A stretch of DNA of 5,943 nt from Bacillota bacterium (GTDB lineage Bacteria; Bacillota; Clostridia; Clostridiales; Clostridiaceae), in contig JAEZAL010000004.1 of assembly GCA_023427705.1 (NCBI GenBank), positions 1-5,943 of the forward strand, read 5' to 3'. The notes under the pieces are model-generated. The model saw only the letters and a list, made by a program, of their open reading frames with translations. It was not told the DNA's origin and made no database searches. Positions 1 to 5,943 of the stretch are shown piece after piece. Position 1 is the stretch's first letter, and every line of letters starts with the position of its first letter. Made by a program: the position numbers and the translations under genes.

Positions 1-640
1 CTCTTATTGCTTCTATATTTTCTTTAGGCTTTCCATCACCAAATATAGCAGAACCAGCAACTAGTACATTTGCTCCTGCTTCAATTATGGACTTGGAATT
101 ATTTCTATCAACTCCACCATCTACTTCTATAAGTAAATTTTCATTAACACCTTTGCTCATTTCTTTTACTTCTTTTATCTTATTTAAAGAATATGGAATA
201 AATTTTTGTCCTCCAAACCCTGGATTAACTGACATTATTAATACTAAATCTAGTTTTTCAATTATATCCTTTAAAACTACAGTTGGTGTTCCAGGATTTA
301 ATGATACTCCAGCTTTAATTCCTTTAGCCTTAATATACTCAATAGCTCTATCAATATGTTTTTCTGCTTCATAATGAATAGTTATTATATCAGCACCAGC
401 ATTAACAAAATCATCTATGTATCTTGATGGATTTTCTATCATTAAATGCACATCAAAGATTTTATCTGTCTTATTTCTAATTGATTTAATTACCGGTAAC
501 CCTATAGTTATATTAGGAACAAAATTTCCATCCATAACATCTATATGAATAAAATCTGCTCCTGCTTTATCAACTTTCATTATTTCTTCACCTAATTTTG
601 AAAAATCAGCTGATAATATTGATGGTGATATTTTTACCAT
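1..640 (-). CDS. rpe: Ribulose-phosphate 3-epimerase (3' end cut by window edge)
   Basis: Interconverts D-ribulose 5-phosphate and D-xylulose 5-phosphate in the cytosolic pentose phosphate pathway. The visible 213 residues read as a full TIM-barrel epimerase starting MVKISPSILSADF. Metal ligands and catalytic acids are in place: His32 and Asp34 (HIDVMDG), His65 (DVHLMIE) and Asp174 (DGGVD). The phosphate-binding parts are also present: SVNPGFGGQ at 137-145 and GSAIF at 196-200. Family members are about 215-220 residues, so only a few C-terminal residues and the stop lie off the left edge. The ATG at 640 is preceded by AGAGGGGG, 10 bases upstream, inside the end of rsgA. The start overlaps the rsgA stop codon region by 7 bases, suggesting translational coupling. 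The frame is intact throughout. Motifs are complete enough that I see no serious alternative, although related epimerases (allulose 6-phosphate type) share the fold. Confidence 0.96.
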   Translation of the reverse strand, partial: MVKISPSILSADFSKLGEEIMKVDKAGADFIHIDVMDGNFVPNITIGLPVIKSIRNKTDKIFDVHLMIENPSRYIDDFVNAGADIITIHYEAEKHIDRAIEYIKAKGIKAGVSLNPGTPTVVLKDIIEKLDLVLIMSVNPGFGGQKFIPYSLNKIKEVKEMSKGVNENLLIEVDGGVDRNNSKSIIEAGANVLVAGSAIFGDGKPKENIEAIR

Positions 641-1503
641 TTGTACTTTTCCCCCTCTTGTAACTCTTCTAAAATTCTTATATAAAAATCGTATCTATAT
701 TCATTTATTTTTCCTTCATTTAAAGCTTTTTTAACTGCACATTCAGGCTCCTTATTATGAAGACAACCTCTAAACTTACAACTATGATTATACTCTTCAA
801 ATTCAGGAAAACTATATCTAAGGTTTTCTTTATCCATAAAACTAATATCTATATTAGAAAAACCAGGACTATCTACTAAATATCCATCTTCTATTTCAAT
901 TAGTTCACTATGTCTAGTAGTATGTTTCCCCCTACCAATTTTTTCAGAAACAACTCCTGTTTCCATATGACTTCTATTTATAAGGGTGTTTATAAGTGTT
1001 GATTTACCTGCACCTGAAGGCCCACACAGAACAGTTTCTTCCCCTGTTAGTCTTTCCTTAAGTAAATCTATACCTAATCCCTTTTTAGCATTAATAAATA
1101 AAACATCATATCCTATATCATTTATTTTATTTTTTATTTCTTCTTTTTCTTCTTCTGAAGCTAAATCCACCTTATTCAAACATACTATTGATTTAATATT
1201 ATTATATTCACATGAAATTAAAAATCTATTTAAAAGGTCAAAATTTATATCTGGATTTTTTATTGCAAATACTACAAAAGCTTGTGTAACATTTGCTACA
1301 GTAGGTCTTATTAGCTCTGAACTTCTATCAAGTATATCTTCTATTACACCTTTACCATTCGATATATTAATAAGCACATTATCCCCAACCATAGGTTTCA
1401 TATCCTTATGTCTAAATTTCCCTCTAGCCTTACATTCTATAATACCTTCTTTAGTTTTAACATAGTAAAACCCACCAATTCCTTTAATTATTTTTCCTTC
1501 CAT
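634..1503 (-). CDS. rsgA: Ribosome small subunit-dependent GTPase A (RsgA/YloQ/CpgA)
   Basis: Circularly permuted GTPase that binds the 30S subunit late in its assembly and is stimulated by it. The 289 residues have the family's usual length and domain order. An N-terminal OB-fold spans roughly residues 1-70. The permuted G domain follows: G4 NKVD (110-113), then G1 GPSGAGKST (161-169), a GRGKHTTRH switch segment (190-198) and G3 DSPG (211-214). A C-terminal zinc module has ligands Cys242, Cys247, His249 and Cys255. G4 before G1 is the hallmark of the permutation. The ATG at 1503 has GGAGG 4 bases upstream. The gene is first after the hairpin that follows prkC and overlaps rpe by 7 bases. In B. 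subtilis the homologue CpgA is phosphorylated by PrkC and dephosphorylated by PrpC, matching the neighbours here; whether that holds in this organism is inference. Confidence 0.97.
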   Translation of the reverse strand: MEGKIIKGIGGFYYVKTKEGIIECKARGKFRHKDMKPMVGDNVLINISNGKGVIEDILDRSSELIRPTVANVTQAFVVFAIKNPDINFDLLNRFLISCEYNNIKSIVCLNKVDLASEEEKEEIKNKINDIGYDVLFINAKKGLGIDLLKERLTGEETVLCGPSGAGKSTLINTLINRSHMETGVVSEKIGRGKHTTRHSELIEIEDGYLVDSPGFSNIDISFMDKENLRYSFPEFEEYNHSCKFRGCLHNKEPECAVKKALNEGKINEYRYDFYIRILEELQEGEKYKW

Positions 1504-1544
1504 AATTCCTCCAATAATTTTATCTTCATATTTATAATAAACAG

Positions 1545-1550
1545 ATTATA
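1545..1550 (-). promoter_or_regulatory. Possible -10 box of an rsgA-rpe promoter
   Basis: The 106-base gap between prkC and rsgA contains a perfect TATAAT on the minus strand, about 40 bases before the rsgA start and just downstream of the hairpin. No convincing -35 hexamer sits 16-18 bases upstream, and AT-rich DNA produces such boxes by chance. A weaker alternative pairs TTGCAT (minus strand, around 1558-1563) with TATTAT 18 bases on. The position fits a promoter that restarts transcription after the prkC terminator, but the sequence alone does not prove it. Confidence 0.35.
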
Positions 1551-1576
1551 ATAAAAAATGCAAATAAATTTTATAT

Positions 1577-1612
1577 TAAATAAGAGCCAGTATTTAAACT
1601 GGCTCTTATTTA
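1577..1612 (-). terminator. Hairpin terminator after prkC, possibly bidirectional
   Basis: A perfect 14-bp inverted repeat: TAAATAAGAGCCAG pairs with CTGGCTCTTATTTA across an 8-base loop (1591-1598). The GC-containing core is GAGCCAG/CTGGCTC and its outer part is A/T. On the minus strand the first arm starts with the prkC TAA stop itself, and the core is followed by a U-rich stretch (UUAUUUAAUAU). On the plus strand the core is also followed by UUAUUUAUUG, so it could stop transcription both ways, although no plus-strand gene is visible. The U tract is interrupted by A residues, so efficiency may be partial and some read-through into rsgA is possible. Confidence 0.75.
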
Positions 1613-3580
1613 TTGATTATTATTTGTATTATTTCCTTGATTTTGTGAAGAATTTCCCTCATTATTATTTTCATTATTTGAAGGCTCTTGAGGTTCTGAT
1701 TTCTTAGTTTTAATTTTTACAGTTTCACCGTTATTAATAGTCTGTGTAAAGCTGTCAACTAAATCTCCGGTTCCTATTAACTCATAACTTATTCCATTTT
1801 CAACTAAAATACTTGTAGCCTCATCTATAGACATATCTTTTGATATCAATGTAGATATATCAACTTGATATTTACCAACAGTTAATGTTATTTTAGTCCC
1901 TTCTTCTACTTTAGTTCCTGAAATATTTTGATCTAAAACTATTCCATCTTGAGATTTATCCTTAGTAATTTCATATTTAATATTATCATTAAGAGTAAGT
2001 TTTGCTGCTTCTAAAATAGTTTTTGCATTGTCTAAATTCTCTCCTATGACTTTTGGAACATCTACAAGTTTAATTTCTGGACCCTTACTTACAATTATTA
2101 TTATATCAGTATTCTTACTTATTTTTGTTCCTGCAGATGGTGTTTGCTTAATTAAATAACCCTCTTTTACATCATCATTATATTCTTCTTTTATAGTATA
2201 GTTTGTTAAGTTATTTGATTTCAAAATTCTTTCAATACTTGTTTTTTCAAAATCCCTAAAATCAGGCATTTCAATTTGCTCTTCTCCAGCAGAAACAATA
2301 ACATTAATTATAGTTCCTTCTTTAACCTTAACTCCAGCTTTAGGATCTGTTTCTAAAATAGTATTTTCCGGCTTATCACTTTTCTCAGTAGATTTCACTT
2401 CTAATTTTAGTCCCAATCCCTCCACTTGCTGTTTAACCTCATCAGTTAATTTACCAACTATATTAGGAACTACAACTTCTTTACTACTACCGCCAACTCC
2501 TGATAGAAAAAATCCAATGGAGCCTAAAGCTAAAATAGCTATTATTACTCCAATTACTACTAATACTTTCTTTAAGCTATCCTTATTTTTCTTCTTTTTA
2601 GGCTTATCTTCATCCTCATACTCATCGTCATCGTATTCGTCATCATCATAATAATCTTCTTCTAATTTTGATACATTCGATGTATGTGAAGCATTAATTG
2701 GTGCCATAATAATAGTACTATCATTATCCTTACTGCCTATACTCTCTGCTATTACTACATCAGGATTTTCTTGTATTTTTTGTAAATCCTGAATAATTTC
2801 CTTTGCATTTTGATATCTTTTTATAGGCTCCTTTTGTATAGCCTTAAGTATTAATTTATTTAAACTGTCTGGAATAGCCGAATTTATATTTTTAGGTGGT
2901 ACTGGTTCTTCTTGTAAATGCTTTAATGCAACTGTAACTGGCGAATCACCTTCAAAAGGTAGCCTTCCTGTAACCATTTCATATAATACTATACCAAAAG
3001 AATAAATATCTGATCTAAAATCTATATAAGTCCCCTTTGCTTGTTCAGGTGAAAGGTAGTGAGCTGAACCAATAATACTTGTAGTATTTGTTATGGTTTG
3101 GGAATCAGTAGACTTTGCTATACCAAAGTCAGTAACCTTAACTTCTCCAGATTCTGTAACCAAAATATTTTGTGGTTTAATATCTCTATGGATTATATTA
3201 TTTCTATGAGCACAATCTAAAGCTTTTGCAATTTGTAAAGCAATTTTTATAGCAGTAGTGTAATTAAGCTTTCCACTATAATTAATAAGTTCCTTCAATG
3301 TTTTTCCACTTATATATTCCATTACTATATAATCCATCTCGTCTTGAGTTCCTACATCAAGTACATTAACTATATTAGCATCCGATAAATTTGCAATGGC
3401 AGTAGCTTCTCTTTTAAATTTTAGTGATATGTCTTCATTATTAGCAAACTGCTTTTTAAGTATTTTTACTGCAACAAATCTATTTAATTTGTTACATTTA
3501 GCCTTATATACTTCAGACATTCCACCTTCCCCTATTTTTTCAAGAAGTTCATATCTACCGCCTAAAATAACTCCCTTCAT
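1610..3580 (-). CDS. prkC: PASTA-domain serine/threonine protein kinase PrkC (Stk1/PknB family)
   Basis: Membrane kinase that senses muropeptides or other cell-wall material outside and phosphorylates Ser/Thr targets inside. From the ATG at 3580 it has 656 residues. The cytosolic kinase domain (about 10-270) has the glycine loop GEGGMSEV (17-24), Lys39, HRDIKPQN (131-138, Asp133), DFG (151-153) and the P+1 loop GSAHYLSPE (171-179). Activation-loop Thr162, 164, 166 and 167 are likely autophosphorylation sites. The juxtamembrane part holds an acidic/Tyr tract (307-325), then a Lys-rich tract (326-338). One membrane helix (about 339-359) leads to PASTA units at about 365-432, 433-500 and 501-570. 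A divergent fourth unit (571-626) and an Asn/Gln-rich tail (628-656) complete it. The reading frame runs 6 codons further upstream to a TTG at 3598, but that TTG abuts the GGAGG ribosome site, so the ATG is preferred. It lies one base after the stp stop codon. Confidence 0.97.
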   Translation of the reverse strand: MKGVILGGRYELLEKIGEGGMSEVYKAKCNKLNRFVAVKILKKQFANNEDISLKFKREATAIANLSDANIVNVLDVGTQDEMDYIVMEYISGKTLKELINYSGKLNYTTAIKIALQIAKALDCAHRNNIIHRDIKPQNILVTESGEVKVTDFGIAKSTDSQTITNTTSIIGSAHYLSPEQAKGTYIDFRSDIYSFGIVLYEMVTGRLPFEGDSPVTVALKHLQEEPVPPKNINSAIPDSLNKLILKAIQKEPIKRYQNAKEIIQDLQKIQENPDVVIAESIGSKDNDSTIIMAPINASHTSNVSKLEEDYYDDDEYDDDEYEDEDKPKKKKNKDSLKKVLVVIGVIIAILALGSIGFFLSGVGGSSKEVVVPNIVGKLTDEVKQQVEGLGLKLEVKSTEKSDKPENTILETDPKAGVKVKEGTIINVIVSAGEEQIEMPDFRDFEKTSIERILKSNNLTNYTIKEEYNDDVKEGYLIKQTPSAGTKISKNTDIIIIVSKGPEIKLVDVPKVIGENLDNAKTILEAAKLTLNDNIKYEITKDKSQDGIVLDQNISGTKVEEGTKITLTVGKYQVDISTLISKDMSIDEATSILVENGISYELIGTGDLVDSFTQTINNGETVKIKTKKSEPQEPSNNENNNEGNSSQNQGNNTNNNQ

Positions 3581-3581
3581 G

Positions 3582-4304
3582 TTACACCTCTCCTCCAAAT
3601 AACATTACAGTTATATTGTCTCTTCCACCATTAAACTTAGCACTTTCTACTAGTTTTTCACAAATATTCTGTAATTCATTTTCTTCAATCTTAAAAGATT
3701 TAATAATATCTATATTAATTTCATTGCTTAATCCATCACTACATAATAAGAAGTAATCATACTCATCTTTTTTTACTTCAAACAAATCTACTTCAACATC
3801 TTCTTCAATTCCAATAGATCTTGTAATTACATTTCTTCGTGGATGATTAATGGCTTGATCAACGGAGATACTACCACTATCTATAAGTTCTTGTACTAAT
3901 GAATGATCTCTTGTTATTTTTACTACCTTATCATCCTTTATTCCATAACAACAACTATCTCCAATATTAGCTACTAGAGTAATATCCTTTGTAATTAAAC
4001 ACGCCACCAAAGTCGTTCCCATTCCTGTATATGTGTCTGAACAATGTGAGAGATTAAAAACTTTTAAATTAGCATGCTTTACTGCTCTCTCTAATAAATC
4101 TTTAGAATTATAAAGATTTATATTATCTTGTATATATTTAATGAAGGACATAGAGGCCGTCTTGCTAGCAACTTCTCCAGCATTATGGCCTCCCATTCCA
4201 TCAGCTAATACACAAACTCTATAGTTCTCATCCTCATAAAACTCAGCATAATCCTCATTCAAATTTCTTACATTTCCTAAGTCACTTTTTATACCAATCA
4301 CCAA
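3582..4304 (-). CDS. stp: PP2C-family (PPM) serine/threonine phosphatase Stp/PrpC
   Basis: Metal-dependent protein phosphatase that reverses PrkC phosphorylation, including that of the kinase itself, in the cytosol. The 240 residues match the usual bacterial PrpC/Stp length, with no membrane segment. Catalytic motifs are in order: NED with Asp18, ADGMGGH with Asp35 (34-40), GMGTT (94-98), IGDS (114-117), CSDGL with Asp190 (188-192) and GRDN with Asp229 (227-230). These aspartates form the binuclear Mn/Mg site. There is no ATG: the frame opens with TTG at 4304, 6 bases after AGAGGAG, or with GTG at 4301, 9 bases after it; either fits. The gap to the rlmN stop is 11 bases, and the stop is one base from the prkC ATG. 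The kinase/phosphatase pairing is standard in Firmicutes. Confidence 0.96.
   Translation of the reverse strand: MVIGIKSDLGNVRNLNEDYAEFYEDENYRVCVLADGMGGHNAGEVASKTASMSFIKYIQDNINLYNSKDLLERAVKHANLKVFNLSHCSDTYTGMGTTLVACLITKDITLVANIGDSCCYGIKDDKVVKITRDHSLVQELIDSGSISVDQAINHPRRNVITRSIGIEEDVEVDLFEVKKDEYDYFLLCSDGLSNEINIDIIKSFKIEENELQNICEKLVESAKFNGGRDNITVMLFGGEV
3585..3596 (-). promoter_or_regulatory. Ribosome binding site that fixes the prkC start
   Basis: On the minus strand GGAGGAGAGGTG ends 4 bases before the ATG at 3580. Two SD-like cores are present: GGAGG, 11 bases from the ATG, and AGAGG, 6 bases away. The site lies inside the last codons of stp, and the junction reads TAACATG. This supports coupled translation of phosphatase and kinase, and argues against the in-frame TTG at 3598, which would leave the site within the coding region. 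Confidence 0.8.
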
Positions 4305-4310
4305 TACCCA

Positions 4311-4317
4311 CTCCTCT
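4311..4317 (-). promoter_or_regulatory. Ribosome binding site of stp, overlapping the rlmN stop
   Basis: AGAGGAG on the minus strand begins inside the rlmN TAG stop codon (4318-4316). It is 6 bases from the TTG at 4304 and 9 from the GTG at 4301, so it does not settle which of the two adjacent non-ATG codons starts stp. The overlap suggests ribosomes finishing rlmN may re-initiate on stp. Confidence 0.7.
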
Positions 4318-5347
4318 AATTATTAGTCTTTAGGAAGTTTCTCCTTAATTGACCACAAGCAGCATTAATATCATTACCCATTTCTTTTCTAACAGTTACA
4401 TCTAAACCATAATCACTAACTATTTTTTCAAATTCTTCTATAGTTTTCTTAGAAGGTCTCTTTAATGTATTTTCCTTGATTTCATTTACAGGTATTAAAT
4501 TTATATGGCATTGTCTTCCTTTTAAAAGTTTTGCTAAGGCTATTGCATCTTCTTTACCATCATTTATACCTGAAACTAAAGAATATTCAAAAGATATTCT
4601 TCTACCTGTTTTATTAAAATAATAATCACAGGATTCTAAAATTTCTTTTATAGAATATTTTTTAGCAATTGGCATTATTTCTCTTCTTTTTTCATCACTA
4701 AAAGCATGTAAAGATATCGCTAAAGTTATGCTATATCCCTTATCTGCTAACTCATAAATTTTAGGAACAATTCCACATGTAGAAAGAGTTATATGTCTTT
4801 GCCCTATATTTAAACCATATTCAGCATTTACTAAATCTAAAAATTTAGTAACATTTTCAAAATTATCTAGTGGTTCACCACTTCCCATTAATACTATATT
4901 AGAAATTCTTTCCCCTAGAACTTTTTGTGCTACTATTACTTCTGCTAAAATTTCTCCAGCTGTTAAATTTCTCACTCTTCCTTCTAAAGTTGAAGCACAG
5001 AATTTACATCCCATTCTACAACCTACTTGAGTAGAAATACAAATTGTATTTCCGTAATTATATTTCATTATTACACTTTCAATTATATTTCCATCATTAA
5101 AAGCAAATAATATTTTTTTAGTTTGATCCATTGTAGAATCATACTCTCCTACAACTTTAGGAACACCTATGTAAAAGTTCTCCTTAAGCTTTTCAATTAA
5201 AGACTTAGGTAAATTTTTCATATTTTCAAATTCATATACATCATTATATATCCATGAAAAAACTTGCTTTGATCTAAAAGCACTTTCTCCATTTTCTTTC
5301 ATCCAAGTTGAAATCTCTTCCAAACTATAATCTAAAATATTTTCCAT
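4316..5347 (-). CDS. rlmN: 23S rRNA (adenine2503-C2)/tRNA methyltransferase RlmN
   Basis: Radical-SAM enzyme that methylates C2 of A2503 in 23S rRNA; in some bacteria it also modifies A37 of certain tRNAs. The 343 residues are of normal length. The 4Fe-4S cluster motif is CRMGCKFC with Cys110, Cys114 and Cys117. The SAM-contact motif GSGEPLDN lies at 155-162. Two further conserved cysteines needed for the methyl-transfer chemistry are visible: Cys103 (TICIS) and Cys331 (ACGQL), corresponding to E. coli Cys118 and Cys355. Having Cys103 and the ACGQL end, with no sign of an acquired context, favours RlmN over the resistance homologue Cfr. The ATG at 5347 has AGGTGA 4 bases upstream, overlapping the rsmB stop; the gap to rsmB is 8 bases. 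It belongs to the same transcription unit as stp and prkC. Confidence 0.97.
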   Translation of the reverse strand: MENILDYSLEEISTWMKENGESAFRSKQVFSWIYNDVYEFENMKNLPKSLIEKLKENFYIGVPKVVGEYDSTMDQTKKILFAFNDGNIIESVIMKYNYGNTICISTQVGCRMGCKFCASTLEGRVRNLTAGEILAEVIVAQKVLGERISNIVLMGSGEPLDNFENVTKFLDLVNAEYGLNIGQRHITLSTCGIVPKIYELADKGYSITLAISLHAFSDEKRREIMPIAKKYSIKEILESCDYYFNKTGRRISFEYSLVSGINDGKEDAIALAKLLKGRQCHINLIPVNEIKENTLKRPSKKTIEEFEKIVSDYGLDVTVRKEMGNDINAACGQLRRNFLKTNN

Positions 5348-5355
5348 TCTATCAC

Positions 5356-5943
5356 CTATTTTACTTTCTTTATTTTTCCTATAAAGAAACCATCCATAGA
5401 ATCGTTTGGTAGTATAGTTAAACTTTTATCGCTATTATATACAAAATTACTATTATTACCTAAATAGATATTTTCTATTTCTGCATCATTATGTTTAGCT
5501 AAAAACCATTTTAAGTTTTCTTCATTTTCTTCCTTGTTTAATGTACAAGTAGAATAAAGTAAAATACCACCTGGTTTTAGATATTGCCAAGCATTTTCCA
5601 TTATCTTTCTTTGCACTTCAACTAAGTCTCTCAAATCTTGTCTAGACTTATTCCATTTTATTTCAGGTTTCTTTCTGATTATACCAAGACCTGAACAAGG
5701 GACATCAATTAAAACTTTATCCCCATAGCATATATATTCTGAATTAAGTTTTGTTGCATCCATAGCCTTACAAACAATATTACTTAATCCAAGTCTCTTA
5801 GCATTGTCCTCAATTAAAGATAATTTATTTTCATGCAAATCAAAAGCCACTACTTCCCCAGTATTGCCTAATAATTCTGCTATATGAGTAGTTTTTCCAC
5901 CTGGTGCTGCACATAGATCTAAAACTTTTTCTCCCTCTTTTAA
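5356..5943 (-). CDS. rsmB: 16S rRNA (cytosine967-C5)-methyltransferase RsmB (5' part missing)
   Basis: SAM-dependent RNA m5C methyltransferase acting on 16S rRNA. Only the last 195 residues are in the window; full proteins are about 440 residues, so the NusB-like N-terminal domain and the start lie off the right edge. The open frame runs unbroken to base 5943, so the GTG at 5850 is an internal valine, not a start. Visible motifs, numbered from the window edge: the SAM-binding loop DLCAAPGGKT (9-18), an acidic residue after the next strand at Asp35, motif IV DVPCSGLG (80-87, Cys83), and motif VI STCTLNKEENE with the catalytic Cys133. The end, PNDSMDGFFIGKIKK, is the usual C-terminal strand. 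Other Nop2/Sun-type enzymes (RsmF) share these motifs; the gene neighbours favour RsmB. The TAG at 5358-5356 overlaps the rlmN ribosome site. Confidence 0.93.
   Translation of the reverse strand, partial: LKEGEKVLDLCAAPGGKTTHIAELLGNTGEVVAFDLHENKLSLIEDNAKRLGLSNIVCKAMDATKLNSEYICYGDKVLIDVPCSGLGIIRKKPEIKWNKSRQDLRDLVEVQRKIMENAWQYLKPGGILLYSTCTLNKEENEENLKWFLAKHNDAEIENIYLGNNSNFVYNSDKSLTILPNDSMDGFFIGKIKKVK

Noticed and set aside
87..374. Plus-strand open frame of 95 codons
   Set aside because: It lies entirely antisense to rpe, whose catalytic motifs are intact in the opposite strand, and resembles no known protein.
986..1465. Plus-strand open frame of 159 codons
   Set aside because: Antisense shadow of rsgA, spanning its G4 and G1 motifs. 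Low-complexity Ser/Leu/Ile-rich translation is typical of reversed AT-rich coding DNA.
3581..3598. TTG start for prkC, adding six residues
   Set aside because: The TTG directly abuts the GGAGG ribosome site, has no site of its own, and family members begin close to the ATG at 3580.
3396..3602. Plus-strand open frame of 68 codons
   Set aside because: Antisense to the start of prkC, with no ribosome site or recognisable motif.
4827..4848. Short AT-rich inverted repeat (CTAAAT...ATTTAG) inside rlmN
   Set aside because: Short, all but free of G/C pairs and within conserved coding sequence; expected by chance at this base composition.
4316..5347. Antibiotic-resistance methyltransferase Cfr instead of RlmN
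   Set aside because: Length, motifs and the conserved housekeeping neighbours fit chromosomal RlmN, with no mobile element or resistance gene nearby.
5848..5850. GTG at 5850 as the start of a short methyltransferase
   Set aside because: The same frame continues upstream to the window edge and encodes the SAM-binding motif DLCAAPGGKT, so the GTG is an internal valine of rsmB.

Overview
The window is a strongly AT-rich piece of a chromosome, almost certainly from a Clostridium-type member of the Bacillota. The signs are AT-rich codon use, strong GGAGG-like ribosome binding sites, and the gene order rsmB - rlmN - stp - prkC - rsgA - rpe, a conserved housekeeping block in Firmicutes. All six genes lie on the minus strand, so they are transcribed from high to low coordinates. 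I see no mobile element, CRISPR array, tRNA, rRNA or plus-strand gene.

Reading in the direction of transcription: 5943-5356 is the C-terminal part of the 16S rRNA m5C methyltransferase RsmB, whose 5' end lies off the right edge. Next, 5347-4316 is RlmN, the radical-SAM m2A methyltransferase. Then 4304-3582 is the PP2C-type phosphatase Stp (PrpC), and 3580-1610 is the membrane Ser/Thr kinase PrkC with extracellular PASTA domains. These four genes are separated by 1 to 11 bases, with each downstream ribosome site overlapping or touching the previous stop codon, so they look co-transcribed and translationally coupled. A perfect 14-bp hairpin (1577-1612) begins in the prkC stop codon and looks like a terminator. 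After a 106-bp gap holding a possible promoter come the ribosome-assembly GTPase RsgA (1503-634) and, overlapping it by 7 bases, ribulose-phosphate 3-epimerase Rpe (640 to the left edge, missing only its last few residues).

Functionally the block joins ribosome maturation (RsmB, RlmN, RsgA) with a kinase/phosphatase signalling pair (PrkC/Stp) that senses cell-wall material, and one pentose phosphate enzyme (Rpe). In Bacillus subtilis the RsgA homologue CpgA is a known PrkC/PrpC target, so the neighbourhood makes functional sense. The region is a known conserved cluster and I do not see a new biological system. The least ordinary points are in PrkC: an Asp/Glu/Tyr-rich tract flipping to a Lys tract just before the membrane, a divergent fourth PASTA-like unit, and an Asn/Gln-rich C-terminal tail. 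The hairpin separating the two halves of the cluster is also worth a look.
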